Shown piece by piece: positions 1 to 12,713 of a stretch of DNA of 64,000 bases. The translations under genes were made by a program, and so were the position numbers. The DNA comes from Rhipidocladum racemiflorum. Taxonomy: Eukaryota; Streptophyta; Magnoliopsida; Poales; Poaceae. Position 1 is the first letter of the stretch, and the number at the start of each line of letters is the position of its first letter. The notes under the pieces were generated by a model, which saw only the letters and a list, made by a program, of their open reading frames with translations, was not told the origin of the DNA and made no database searches. Location: NCBI GenBank assembly GCA_036346355.1, contig CM070577.1, positions 48,990,309-49,054,308 on the forward strand, given 5' to 3'.

Positions 1-2736
1 TGAAGAAGCAGATTGAAGAACTGCAAGAGAAAGGATTCATCAGGCCCAGTTCGTCGCCTTGGGGATCGCCAATGATCTTCGTCACAAAGAAGGATGGTAG
101 TCTGAGGATGTGCATAGACTACAGGTCTTTGAATGAGGTCACAATCAAAAATAAGTACCTGTTACCTCGAATAGATGATCTGTTTGATCAGTTGAAGGGA
201 GCTCAAGTCTTCTCCAAAATAGATTTGAGATCGGGATATCATCAGCTGAAGATATTCTGAAGACAGCCTTCACCACCAGATATGGACTGTATGAGTTCAC
301 AGTCATGTCTTTTGGATTAACCAATGCTCCTTCTTACTTCATGAATCTGATGAATAAGGTGTTTATGGAGTATTTAGACAAGTTTGTCGTAGTCTTCATT
401 GACGATATTCTTGTCTATTCCAAGAGCAGAAAGGAGCATGAAGACCATCTGATGATAGTCCTGGAGACGTTAAGGGAGCATCAGCAATATGCCAAGTTCA
501 GCAAGTGTGACTTTTGGTTGAAAGAGGTTTCTTTCCTGGGTCATATCATCTCTGCTACAGGAGTAGCAGTGGATCCAGCGAAAGTAAGAGATGTTTTGGA
601 TTGGAAACAGCCCAATTCAGTCCCGGATATTAGAAGTTTTCTTGGATTAGCTGGTTATTATCGGAGATTCATTGAAGGTTTCTCGAAGATTGCCAGACCT
701 CTTACGCAGCTTCTGAAGAAGGAAAAGAAGTTTGAATGGACTAAAGCTTGTGAGCAAAGTTTTCAGGAGTTGAAAAAGAGGTTAACCTCAGCCCCAGTAC
801 TCGTCCTGCCGGATATCCATAAGGACTTTGAAGTGTATTGTGATGCTTCAAAACAAGGACTAGGATGTGTTTTGATGCAGGAAGGAAAGGTTATAGCCTA
901 TGCTTCAAGACAACTGCGACCTCATGAAGAAAACTACCCCATTCATGATTTGGAGTTAGCCGCAGTTGTGCATGCGCTCAAGATTTGAAGGCATTATTTG
1001 ATCGGCAATAGATGTGAGATCTATACGGATCATAAGAGCTTGAAGTATATCTTCACTCAGTCCGATCTCAACTTGAGGCAGAGAAGATGGTTGGAGTTGG
1101 TGAAGGATTATAATGTGGGAATCCATTACCACCCTGGGAAAGCAAATGTTGTTGCAGATGCCTTAAGCAGAAAAGCTCACTGCAACAATGTCATGATACC
1201 AGAAAGCCAGCCAGCGCTTCAGGAAGAATTCCGGCGTCTTAACCTGGAATTGGTAAAGAAAGGTTGCGTTTACAATTTGGAAGTAAAATCAACCTTGGAG
1301 GATCAGATTAGAGCGGCTCAGAAGAATGATAAAGGTATTGCCGACCTAAAAGAGGGCCTGAAGAAAGGGAAACACCCCGGATTTTCAGAAGATGAAAAAG
1401 GTACTATCTGGTTTGGGAAAAGAATAGTAGTCCCTAACCAGGAGGAAATCAAGAATACGGTGTTGAAGGAAGCTCATGATTCAGTATATTCCATTCACCC
1501 AGGAGGCACCAAGATGTATGCAGATTTAAAAGGGAAATATTGGTGGTCCAATATGAAGAAAGAGGTTGTGGACTTCGTGGCGCGTTGTGATGTATGCCAG
1601 TTGGTAAAAGCAGAACATCAGAGACCCGCTGGATTGTTGCAGCCTTTGCAAGTGCCTGTCTGGAAATGGGAAGAAATTGGAATGGACTTTATAACCGGAC
1701 TCCCCAAAACCAAGTCCGGATATGATTCCATCTGGGTTATCGTGGACCGGTTGACTAAAGTGGCCCACTTTATCCCAGTGAAGACGACTTATTCCGGTGA
1801 CAAGCTTGCCGTGTTGTATATGGCCAAGATTGTGTGTTTGCATGGTGTGCCGAAGAAGATCGTATCTGATCGAGGGTCTCAGTTCACCTCGAGGTTCTGG
1901 CAGAGATTGCATGAAGTGTTGGGCACCAATCTGAATTTCAGTACTGCGTATCACCCCCAGACAGATGGACAGACGGAAAGAATAAATCAAATCCTAGAAG
2001 ACATGTTGAGGGCCTGTGCTCTAACATACCAAGGTTCGTGGGATCAGAATTTGCCCTATGCGGAGTTTTCCTATAACAACAATTATCAAGCCAGTCTGAA
2101 GATGGCACCTTTTGAAGCTCTGTACGGAAGAAAATGCAGAACACCCTTGTATTGGAAAGAAACCGAAGGTGGGTAGATAATCGGACCCGATATTCTGAAA
2201 GAAGTCGAAGAGCAAGTCCGACAGACCCGTGCAAATTTAAAGACCGCACAGTCAAAACAAAGAGCTATGCTGATAATCGTCGAAGGGAATTAAGCTTTGT
2301 ACCTGGTGATCATGTGTACTTGAAGGTTTCCCCATTGAAAGGAATGAAGCGGTTTCGAGTCAGTGGAAAGTTAGCGCCCCGCTACATCGGACCCTTCCCA
2401 GTGGTTGCCAGAAAAGGAGAAGTGGCTTATAAGTTGGAGTTGCCCCCGCAGCTTTCAGGGGTACACGATGTCTTCCATGTGTCTCAGTTGAAGAAATGTC
2501 TCAGAGTACCCGAGCATCAGATGCCTTTGGAGGAAATGGAGCTGAGGGAAGACCTGTTGTATCCAGAGTATCCGGTCAAGATTTTGGATGAAGCCGAGCG
2601 TTGAACCCGCAGCCGAGTGATCAAGTTCTGCAAGGTTCAGTGGAGCAACCATTCTAAGAAGGAAGCTACCTGGGAGCGTGAAGAAGATCTTCGAGCGGAG
2701 TTTCCAGATCTCTTTCTTTCTCCGTTTGAATCTCGG
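1..2736 (+). pseudogene. gypsy pol remnant: RT, RNase H, integrase, chromodomain
   Basis: In a live element this polyprotein part copies element RNA into DNA and integrates it. Visible blocks: RT with the FIDDILVYSK catalytic box (about 398-427); RNase H (YCDAS about 835, YTDHKSLKY about 1021, HPGKANVVADALSRK about 1129); the integrase zinc region (CDVCQ about 1588); an integrase core that keeps all three acidic positions (MDFITGLP, VSDRGSQF, HPQTDGQTERINQ) between 1680 and 2000; a GPF-type region (2350-2410); and chromodomain-like sequence (about 2560-2736). It is broken by a deletion/frameshift near 258, a TGA at 986-988 where the family has tryptophan, a TAG at 2174-2176 and a TGA at 2602-2604. 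The chromodomain places it in the chromoviruses. It cannot encode one product as it stands. Confidence 0.9.
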
Positions 2737-2752
2737 GGACGAGATTCTCTCT

Positions 2753-2760
2753 AAGGGGGG
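2753..2760 (+). other. polypurine tract of element A
   Basis: AAGGGGGG lies six bases before the LTR start (TGTAACATCC at 2767). This is the expected plus-strand primer site just upstream of a 3' LTR. Confidence 0.8.
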
Positions 2761-3563
2761 TAGGTTTGTAACATCCTCATTTTCGCCTTCTAGAGAAAAA
2801 CCTAATTTAAATAAATTAAATTCAAAATTTAGAGTTTCTTTGGTGTTTATAATAACCTGGCATCCATCCCCATCCAAAATCGGGATTTAATTCCCCTCCG
2901 GTCGAAAAATCGGATTTTCCAGTTCCCGCCGGTACCCGAAATTTCACCCGAGTCCAAAAATGCTCCAAAAATCCCAAAACCACCTCAATTGTGTTCCAAA
3001 TATTCCAAAATGATTTTAGGAATCATTCCCCGGATTTTTGGACCTTCGTTCCTATTTTATCTCGCGCGGCTTTTGTTTAATGCCCGCAATCCGTGCCTGA
3101 ATATTTAATTCCACAAATTTCATCCAAATTCCGTGAAACCAATTTTATTGGGTCCCAAATATTCTAAAATGGCTCTAGGAATTTTTCCGGAATTTTTAGA
3201 CCATTTTTCCTAATTTTTCTCTAGGGCGAATCGTTTACGTAATTCTCGGCCAATCGCGTGCTGCCACGTGTCATGAACAGTGTGTCTTCTACCTCTAGCC
3301 ATGGGAGATGAACAGAGGAGCTTCAAGCTCTCTCCAATGGAGGTTCTCTCTCTTTAAATCACCGTATCTTCCTCCACGTAACTCCAAAATCATCAAGGCC
3401 GGTTCCGTTGGATCCGTATCGTCGCCCTCTTGCCATTCCCCACCTTGATGAGCCGCCAATCTCGCCGGAGTTTGCACGAACGGTCAAAAACCGAAATGGA
3501 GTTAAATGCTCATAACTCGGCCATTTCAACTCCGTTCTGCGTGATTCCACCTCCATTCTCTCT

Positions 3564-3570
3564 GTATAAG
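3564..3570 (+). promoter_or_regulatory. candidate TATA box of LTR A
   Basis: GTATAAG in a CT-rich context (CTCTCTGTATAAGAACCCC), about 800 bp into the LTR. This is a plausible U3 core promoter, called from sequence only. Confidence 0.4.
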
Positions 3571-4907
3571 AACCCCCGTCCCGGTGGTATGAGCCTCCTT
3601 TGGCCTCTCCCATCCGGCCCACCCGCGCCACTCCGCCGCCAAGACGCTGCTGCACGCCGCCACCCGCCGGCCTCGCCGCGCAGACGCAGCCCCCTCGCCT
3701 GGCCGGCCCTCCTCACACCTCCCCTCAAGCTCCCTCCATCCATCCATGGCCATGGCCAAGCCAAGCAAGAAGACAAGGCTCCACTCAATGATAAGTGGGA
3801 CCCACTTGCAAGTGACACAATCACTTTCCAAAAATCAGAAAAATGAAAAAGGAATATTCCAGGGAATATTCCCGGTTTTCCAATTTTTCGAAATTCAAAC
3901 TTCGAACGCTCATAACTTCTTCGTTCGAACTCCGATTGACTCCATTCAAATTTCTAAATTCATTTAAAATCAAGATCTACCTGTCAGTATTAATTTTGTA
4001 ATTTTTAGATTTATTTATTTTCTGGTATTTATTTGTTGCCTCAATTTGCGCGAAGACGAGGAATCCGACGCGACCGCCGACCCCGCCGCCGGACTTCCCT
4101 CGTACGACGACCTTCCCGCGACCGAAGGCAAGTCTCTTTGACGCATATTGAACCTACCTTTATAAACTTGTTTTAATTGTTTTACAAAATTGCATGCTAT
4201 GTTTAATATCGTATGTCAAATATAAGGGCGTAGTTAATCCAATTTGTAATTTCCTCCGTTGTGATTGATATCCATGTTACTTGTAACCTTAGAACATTGT
4301 TTATACCATGCTTATGCTTATATGGTATCCTTTGTTACATAGTACGGTAGAATTGCTTAGGACCTTTATCGATGAAAACAACCCATGGGTGGGATTACTC
4401 AAAAAGAATGATTTCAAGTATGCTTTGGAAGTTATTATTATGATTTTCGTACTGTTTTTCTAAAATAAAAAGAAAAGGAAAAATGGTTTGGACTTGGGCG
4501 GATTGGATTGTCGGGTGGGTGCAGATGGAGCACTAGTTGTCTTGTGCAAGTACCGCCCCAAGTCATTTAAGGACCGACGCTTGTGATTGTCCATTCTAAG
4601 CATAACCGTACTACCACATGTCTATAATGGTACGACCTGGCTAACTAATTTGTAGAAACCTAATTTAGACTCACCACTCGGTTGAATGTGAGTGCCGGAT
4701 AGAGGCAATGTCATTTTTCTCACACGGCGCAAGAGGGGGCTTCTGTACTGGGCGGATGGAACCCTCACAGCGGTGAAACCTCAGCGGGTGGGTCGGGTTA
4801 GGTGGATACATTTTAACGGCCTTGTCATGGTCTCTCTGCCGGCACACCAAAGGAAGTGTGTTAATAGCTTGGCATCAAGAGACGATCATGTCTTGTGGGT
4901 AAAGTTG

Positions 4908-4950
4908 TACACCTCTGCAGAGTTAAAACTATTCGAATAGACGTGCCTAC
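4908..4950 (+). promoter_or_regulatory. conserved LTR module (CTCTGCAGAG and TATTCGAATA dyads)
   Basis: The two 10-bp palindromes CTCTGCAGAG and TATTCGAATA are about 8 bp apart. Nearly the same block occurs in the solo LTR (34391-34430) and, with the second dyad altered to TTATTCGATTA, in LTR C (55131-55170). The surrounding LTR sequence is much less alike. Function unknown. Confidence 0.6.
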
Positions 4951-5354
4951 GGTTAAAGGCAAAGCGAAGAATGCTTTCATATTGGTAGACTTTGGTTTTG
5001 GTTTTCAAAACTAAAAGGTGTTTTGTTTTGGGATTCGGGAGTGGTTAGAACTCTCGGATGTTGTTTGGCGGATAGAGCCAACAAGGTGGATAGAACCTGT
5101 TTTGTACTTGACGGATGGAGTCATATGATTATCCTTGATCTTTTAAAACATTGGCGGATAGAGCCTTTATACTAGTGATGGTGGATAGAACCTCACTGCA
5201 CTATTAAATAATTCAATTATTAAAAATAATTGTTAAAAGTTGCTTTGTGAAACTTATTACTTAATTATGGTTTAATAAAATGTGGCTTTGTGCAAATGAA
5301 CCCTATTAAGCTTCCTTTGGAAAGCCCCACATGATCATACTTTCCCCGACTTGC

Positions 5355-5372
5355 TGAGTACTTTTGTACTCA
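5355..5372 (+). promoter_or_regulatory. conserved LTR hairpin, element A
   Basis: TGAGTAC (5355-5361), loop TTTT, GTACTCA (5366-5372), preceded by CTTGC and followed by CG. The stem is a perfect 7 bp. It lies 353 bp before the LTR 3' end. Equivalent hairpins occur in every other LTR here. It may be an RNA structure in R/U5; its role is unknown. Confidence 0.65.
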
Positions 5373-5725
5373 CGTACTACATCAACTTGTCATCATCAGA
5401 GAACTTTCAAGACGCAGCTGAAGATGGCGAGTTCTACCCCGAGGAGTTCGAGGAGGATTGCCAGGATAACTAGTTGCGTTTCTAGTCGTCGCCTGTGGCG
5501 TTTTGGTGTTCGCTTGTTTTTGCTTTCGTTTTCCGCTGTCGTGTCTCCGGTCTGTTGACCGAGTATTGTAATAAGTGGCCATGTGGCCCATACTTTAATA
5601 TTTATGTTACAACTTTCATTTTGTTCGGCAATGAAGTATCACTGTGACTGTGTGTACTAGCTACTGATCTGGGACTAGTACGGAAATACACAGGAGATTT
5701 CGGATAGCTGATCCGGGGTCTCACA

Positions 5726-6871
5726 ATAGCAATATATGGCAATATAAGAGGCATCTAAAATAGCAATAATTAAAGGCATGACAGCAATATAAGTCTAAAT
5801 CCAAGCATTCAATGTCTCCATGTGCCAAACGAACAATAAGACTCTCATATCGCAAAGCTAAATCATAAATCAATAAGCATCACACTTAATTTATTATCAA
5901 GACCCAATTGAATGACTGTGGGAACAAATGAGTGAAGCTACGTGTAGAAGTGTGACTATTTCCCTTCCCCGCATGCCGGTCTTCTGGTACCTAAAACAAC
6001 AAAAAAGCACAAGCGTGAGTTCAACACTCAGCAAGTATATTGCAATGGTACAAAAGAACAATTACATGGCTACAACAACTCACTTCATGTCTATCATCTT
6101 ATTCATGATCACATAACAATATCATCATCATCATGTATGCAATGCGATGCGATGCACATGTCTCCTGGAAACTCATACCGGTATGGTTGAGTACACACCC
6201 GTCGGTGTGCACCCTCTCCCCCCTTCCATCCCGAAGATGGAGGGTGCCTACTCCTCGCTTCCATACACCGCGGTGGATGGAATCACGATGTAGGACTTAC
6301 TCATTGGCTCTCCGGAATAGTCATAACTTTCTCACCGACCTTCCCCAGTCTAGTTATGACTTTCTCACCGCCCGGGCCATGTATCATGCCATGTATGCAA
6401 ACATGCCAACATCATAAATAACTTGTACATTAACACATGGCATCATAACATAATAAGCATATTCATCATATCAATGGCAATCATTAAAGCATGGCATGTG
6501 AACATATCATATATTCAATTTCAATCTCAACCAATCTAGTAAACTACAACCCGCTACCCATTCCAATACACTTGCCTCAACCACGAGCGACGGATTGGCG
6601 AGAAGTAGAAGGCACTCCCGGGGTCACACCACCTGCACATAGGCACCACACACTCACAATCATGTCCACAAAACAATACGCAAACACTCTTCTACCCCGA
6701 CTTCGCAAACTACTCACAAAACCCAAAAACAGAGGTTCTGTCCCGTCGGGACAGCAGACTTCCAAAAGGCATAACTCAGGTTCTAAGACTCCGAATCAAT
6801 TAAACGAGTACATCCTCACGTAGCTTAGGAAATTTCCTAACTTTTTCTAAGTATATGGACAAACTGATTCG
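5726..6871 (-). repeat. truncated 3' LTR of non-autonomous family-B element
   Basis: It matches 10670-11816 of the complete B LTR with only scattered differences, so the two LTRs are probably a pair from one recent insertion. Its left part was cut off by insertion of A (junction at ATAGC). Its right part is missing from about 6871: the 0.9 kb corresponding to 11817-12713, which is U3 in element orientation, is replaced by internal sequence. It keeps the family hairpin at 6016-6030 (minus). Confidence 0.8.
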
Positions 6872-9800
6872 CGACAGAACATTTTACATCATAATTTTGA
6901 TAACCTTCACTACCATCGAACGGTTCTCTCAACAAGATTTAAACCACGACATCAAACCTCCATCATATTCCACCTTTATACCACTGATGTACAACACCTA
7001 GTCCAAGCTAGGGCCGTCAATTGTTACCAAACCGCAACTGGTTCTTTTCCTAAGAGGGTCTCACCCTCATATTTTCTTACTCAAATACATCCAAGCCCAT
7101 GGATATATTCCTTCAGTAAACTCATAAAGTCCATAAACCCTTCTATTCTTATTCCCAACTAGAATGCCAACAACAAAGCAATTCTCTTTAGTCGGATGAA
7201 CCACATTCATCAACAGAAACCCAATGCACCACAAAACACTTAGGAAAGAATTTGGCAACATCCCAAAGATCACTCTTTTTCTTTGCCAAAGTCAAGTCAC
7301 CAAGGGAAAACTCAAATCTCAAATCAAGGCGATACATTTCGCATCGGGGAGCACTCAAACAAAAGAGAGACTCCACGCAATTCTTTGACAGAAGTCATTA
7401 ACAACTAATGACAAATCATTTCGCTTTCACCACAGCCAAACCTTTCATTTTAACCAAAATCAACATTTTGGAAGAGAAAACTGATTCTCAAATCACACAA
7501 AATGGTCCACAACTGCCACAAAAACTCTCAAAGAGGAAGGGAAACTCAAATCCCTTACATATCACAACCAAAATGCCAGCATTTATCCATTCTTCCTTTT
7601 CATGCTAGAGAGCAATGGAAATCTCGATTCATGATATGAATGCAAACTTTTCAAGAGCACTCTGGATTAGTCATATATCTATATATGACTTTCTCACCGA
7701 CCTAGCCCATCAACTCTTTTATGATAAAACATCGCATTTTAACCAAAGTCAAAAAAAAAATTCAGAAGAGAACATAAATTCTCAAATCAAACACTTTTTA
7801 TTCAAACAACCGCTACAAATTCTCTCAAAGAGAAGGGGCTGTTCATTCCCAAGAGAAAACACTTCACCAGCAAAACCACTCATGGAACATTCATAAGGTC
7901 CACCTTTTTAAAGCACTTGCAGACAACACACATTTTTTTTTCAAATAAAGTTAACTCTAGTCACAATAGAGTTACAAGTTAAGTGCTTAACTCCAGGGTT
8001 TCCAACACAACCCACCATATCCATTTACTTCTTTTACATACGGTTTCCAAAGATAATTCAGTTGAACGCGAAAGAGCGTGATCCACTCAAAACTTTTGGT
8101 TGAAAATCTATACTCATAGCCTAAGCTAAACAAATTTGCCAAACCAAAGATTGGCATGATTCAATAACATACAGTATTCTGGAATCCATTAGTCTGTTAC
8201 TTCCAAAACTACTCTTTCATCCTTATTTCCAATCATCAAAGTAAAATTCGTAACTTGACAAGGTGCCACTTACTCAGGGGAGATCTATTGCACACTAATC
8301 AAGTCGCCTTAACAAAACGGCAGACACTCCCAGAAAGTTGATACATTCATTTAAATCCGTAAACCTTTAAAAGAAAGTTCAACTCGAATCCCACCATTTT
8401 TCGCATTCCAGTACTCTTAGCCATTAAGGATTTCTTAATCACCAAATCCTGAGAAGTCCAACGCTGTTGAACACAAGTTACAACATCTAATCTTTGATAA
8501 AAACACTTCCTACCAATCATGTACCCACCACCGGTCATATGATCATCAAACTCTATCCATGTATATCTTATAGCATTCAACAAGGAGAACCACGTTCTCA
8601 CAGCTTCGGCACAACGAACTTACTAGTTACCTCAACATAAGACTCACGGCAACTACTTCTTTTGGTCTACCAACCACTATGACTCATCAATCCTACAATT
8701 GTTTATCCCAAGCTTAAAACACATCTCTTCATCACTTATTTTGGCACAAACAACAAATGCCTCTCGCACAAACCATAAGGTACTTACTCAGTATCCCTAG
8801 TTTATTCAACTAATGAATAATTCTAACCACTCAATACAATCTCCATTAGACATCTTTCATAACTACAGATCCCAGACAGACATGTGTCAAGGACAATTTC
8901 AACTTTTCCTACAATCATTCCAAATCCCTATTCTTTGATTACTCATCAATTAAGTCATTTTGCCGATTCACCGTTTACTCGACCCATAAACAACAAACCC
9001 AACAATCCTCAAGTCTTTACACCATAACCTCACTATTCTAATTTGTCGCCCAGAAGATTCCAGACCTTCTCAACCATAATCAACTGTAAACAACACTTAC
9101 TAATCTCTAACTTCCGATAACTCCCATAACTCACAACACTCTGCATAAAACACTAATTGACTTTCACTTTGGATGACCTATCATCTTGATTCATCATCTC
9201 TATCGACACAATAGTTTAGGTTGTCTTTAACCATCCAACACAATCACTTTAACAGAATCAATAACCCACATCATCTGAAAACTCTAATTCCTCGACATAC
9301 ACTTAACTTCTTGAACATTTACGTGGGTCACGCACTCCACTCTTAAGAAAACCACAGTTTCTCAAGAAAAGAACACCCAAAAACACCTTTCTTTCCAGAA
9401 AACTCAACCATAAAACACAAGAAAAGTCAACTCTTTAAATTCCCAAATGCTGACATGAAGCTACTCCACAAATCTCGAGATCAACAACTTCCACGAACGA
9501 AGATGGATGCAAGAGGGAAAACCAAACGATCAACCAAATCCTTCTCAGATAAAGCCTTAACACCAAACTCCAAACTTCCACGATACAAACAGGTTTTCAA
9601 GGATGATCCCCCAACCAAGTCAAATGATGAGATCTAACATCCCCCTTACTCTTACAAAGACACATACTTCAGCCCTGATCACCAGGTCTGGCACAACACC
9701 ACAAACTTTGCTAATCTCGGAGAAAGACAAACACATGGAAAAACCGAGAGCTTTCTCCGTAAAGCAATCAACAAAACCGGACGCCAAAACTGAAATGGCA

Positions 9801-10505
9801 ATCCGAAATAGGCATGGCACTAAACTCTTCTTCTTTGTATTCAACCAAACAAGGCAAAACCAAAGAAAAACCGCCAAAATATCATCAGCGAAAACTCAAC
9901 ACCAAGCACCTTTTCTTGATTCCCAATCACTAAAAACAAAAGAATCCAACCCAAACCGATCGTTAGAACGGTAAAAGAAATCCAGAAGGATCCACCATCA
10001 ACTCTTCTATTTGACTCCAGTCAACTGCCCAAACTGCGACAGAAAAGGTAAGCACTCTTTCCCCACAAGGGTTAATAGTTCTTCGGTGATGGCTTTAATC
10101 GGCCATACCGTCAAACCACAACCTTACTATAAACAAAAAGGTGACCGAAACCCTTCGGCACCACAACCCCACTTTATCACAATAACATGAGCAATTCAAT
10201 CAATTTATCTCATACACATAGCAGCATACTTTATCACATATAACATTCAACATCAAGGCTTAAATATAACATTTAAGCATAAAGCAACGATACCCATACC
10301 CTTTCCTACTGTGCATTCATGTGTGTCAAATTTTAAATTACTTATTCCACCTTTGCAAGTTTTAATCTTGCTATCCTATGACAAAATTTTAGTTAAGACC
10401 TAAGCCATGTTTCTAAGTTATTCCACATCACATTTTAGTTGTAACCTAAGGTATGACACTAAAAATACATATTCCAAGGACCTACAACCTGGCTCTGATA
10501 CCAAC
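6872..10505 (-). mobile_element. internal region of a non-autonomous family-B element
   Basis: Next to the 5' LTR (10506-12713) this has the same PBS and leader as the autonomous B copy at 59486-59825. After the leader, no gag, protease, RT (no FIDD or YVDD box), RNase H or integrase motif is visible in any frame. Short frames at 7067-7273, 7188-7376 and 8347-8601 (minus) and 9455-9974 (plus) resemble nothing I recognise. It contains a degenerate internal duplication (about 7440-7560 versus 7730-7850) and an LTR-like scrap near 7660-7715. I infer a derivative that relied on enzymes from B-type partners. Confidence 0.65.
10491..10503 (-). other. primer-binding site, family-B element
   Basis: On the minus strand this reads TGGTATCAGAGCC, two bases after the LTR end (GGGGTGTTACA). 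It is complementary to the 3' end of plant initiator tRNA-Met, the usual plant gypsy primer. It fixes the element on the minus strand. Confidence 0.9.
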
Positions 10506-12713
10506 TGTAACACCCCGACATTTAATATGCCCGAATGCTACTAAACATAGACTAAGCAACCTCTAAATACCACAAATACAAGTAAATTACAGCAAAGGCA
10601 CGAATGCTAAAAACCGAAATTTCGGAAGCATCTCCTTTGTTTCAACATGAGTTGAAGGAACAACAATAGCATAGCAATATATGGCAATATAAGAGGCATC
10701 TAAAATAGCAATAATTAAATGCATGACAGCAATATAAGTCTAAATCCAAGCATTCAATGTCTCCATGAGCCAAACGAACAATAAGACTCTCATATCGCAA
10801 AGCTAAATCATAAATCAATAAGCATCACACATAATTTATTATCAAGACCCAATTGAATGACGGTGGGAACAAATGAGTGAAGCTATGTGTAGAAGTGTGA
10901 CTATTTCCCTTCCCCGCATGCCGGTCTTATGGTACCTAAAATAACAAGAAAGCACAAGCGTGAGTTCAACACTCAGCAAGTATATCGCAATGGTACAAAA
11001 GAACAATTACATGGCTACAACAACTCACATCATGTCTATCATCTTATTCATGATCACATAACAATATCATCATCATCATGTATGCAATGCGATGCGATGC
11101 ACATGTCTCCTGGAAACTCATACCGGTATGGTTGAGTACACACCCGTCGGTGTGCACCCTCTCCCCCCTTCCATCCTGAAGATGGAGGGTGCCTACTCCT
11201 CGCTTCCATACACCGCAGTGGATGGAATCACGATGTAGGACTTACTCATTGGCTCTCCGGAATAGTCATAACTTTCTCACCGACCTTCCCCGGACTAGTT
11301 ATGACTTTCTCACCGCCCGGGCCATGTATCATGCCATGTATGCAAACATGCCAACATCATAAATAACTTGTACATTAACACATGGAATCATAACATAATA
11401 AGCATATTCATCATATCAATGGCAATCATTAAAGCATGGCATGTGAACATATCATATATTCAATTTCAATCTCAACCAATCTAGCAAACTACAACCCGCT
11501 ACCCATTCCAATACACTTGCCTCAACCACGGGCGACGGATTGGCGAGAAGTAAAAGGCACTCCCGGGGTCACACCACCTGCACATAGGCACCACACACTC
11601 ACAATCATGTCCACAAAACAATACGCAAACACTCTTCTACCCCGACTTCGCAAACTACTCACAAAACCCAAAAACAGAGGTTCTGTCCCGTCGGGATAGC
11701 AGATTTCCAAAAGGCATAACTCGGGTTCTAAGACTCCGAATCAATTAAACGAGTACATCCTCGCGTAGCTTAGGAAATTTCCTAACTTTTTCTAAGTATA
11801 TGGACAAACTGATTCGGACTCTAAAGTGGTTTAATCTACAGGGTACCGTGATCTATTCCAATCACGTCACAGTTTTTAACACGCTCGGTAAAACGAGCAT
11901 TACTTTCAAACGGCTAGGAGGAATTGGACGTTCTTTATACCCACTGAAAGGTATTGAAATTACCTACAACTTCCTCAACAGGCGGTTGACCAAATTCTGA
12001 ATCTAAATTGGCGAAAACCCAAACCCTAGGTCGACTGCTCAATCTGCCCGAAACAGCGAACGTGGAAACTCTAGTTTTCTCCCAAATCTACCCATGGACA
12101 GCACCACCACTTGATCTAAAAACATGAAATTGACCTCTAGAGCAGCACCTAGATCAACCCCAAAGATCACCCAATCCATACCTCTTCCCGACGAACGAAA
12201 ATCGACGAAATCCTTCCTCCCGGGCTCCTGATCGTCCTCCTCGCGCCGGAACCGCCGGATCTCCTCGTCGCGGGGCTTCCCGATGGAGAGGACAGTGAGG
12301 TGGCGCGGAGGGGAGCTCCCCTAAGGCAGCAAGGGAGGTGGAGAGGGGAGGGGAGAGGTGGAGGCGCCTAGATGGGGGGGTGGGACGTGGAGGCGCCTAG
12401 ATGGGGGGGTGGGACGTGGAGGCGCCTAGATGGGGGGGTGGGAGGTGGAGTGGCGGCTAGGGCAGCATGGGGGCGCACCAAGGGGTGGTGTGCTGCCCTC
12501 CACCCCCTCATGGGCCAGAAAACGTCCCACCTTCGGCCCACGTGGGGTTCCCCTAAGGCCCAACTTGCCCCGGAAGGGCCCAAACTCCCAAAATCGGCCC
12601 AAAAACGCGATTAAACCGCGAAACGTAAAGTTTTAATCTCAAATTTCACATTTTATATTGTTTTGACCTCAACATTCATATTTGGTAAGGTTATGACACT
12701 CCGTAGTGTCACA
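10506..12713 (-). repeat. complete 5' LTR of non-autonomous family-B element
   Basis: 2208 bp. On the plus strand it runs from TGTAACACCCC to CCGTAGTGTCACA, with the PBS on the left, so transcription is leftward. The right flank ATAAC (12714-12718) followed by ATTTAAG matches an uninterrupted leader site at 10267-10278 (ATAACATTTAAG), supporting insertion into another B-element leader with ATAAC as target duplication. The family hairpin is at 10961-10975. Confidence 0.9.
12363..12449. repeat. three 29-bp tandem units with G runs
   Basis: Units start at 12363, 12392 and 12421. Each contains GGCGCCTAGA followed by a run of seven G and then TGGG. It lies in the U3 part of the B LTR and is not coding. 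Confidence 0.85.

Larger units (their letters stand above)
1..5725 (+). mobile_element. Ty3/gypsy chromovirus A, 3' part (pol remnant and 3' LTR)
   Basis: The left edge of the window cuts this element inside reverse transcriptase, so its 5' LTR, PBS, gag and protease lie outside. RT, RNase H, integrase and chromodomain follow in that order, then a polypurine tract and a 3' LTR of about 3 kb. The right flank ATAGC (5726-5730) fits a 5-bp target duplication: the intact family-B LTR reads CAATAGCATAGCAATATATG at the matching place (about 10665), so A inserted after that ATAGC. A is therefore younger than the B-family LTR around it. Confidence 0.9.
2767..5725 (+). repeat. 3' LTR of element A
   Basis: It starts TGTAACATCC and ends GGGGTCTCACA, with TG..CA borders. 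It aligns over most of its length with the solo LTR at 30773-35174: similar starts, a shared block around 4700-4950 versus 34180-34430, and matching ends. The middle has a GC-rich stretch (3590-3740) that produces many spurious frames. Long frames inside it on either strand (for example 3359-3655 and 3510-3824) are not genes. Near its end it carries the hairpin shared with the other LTR families. Confidence 0.9.

Noticed and set aside
1526..1990. 154-codon minus frame across integrase
   Set aside because: Antisense shadow of well-conserved integrase codons on the plus strand.
9455..9974. Lysine/serine-rich plus-strand frames in the non-autonomous interior
   Set aside because: They run against element orientation, show no family resemblance, and AC-rich sequence without stops explains them.
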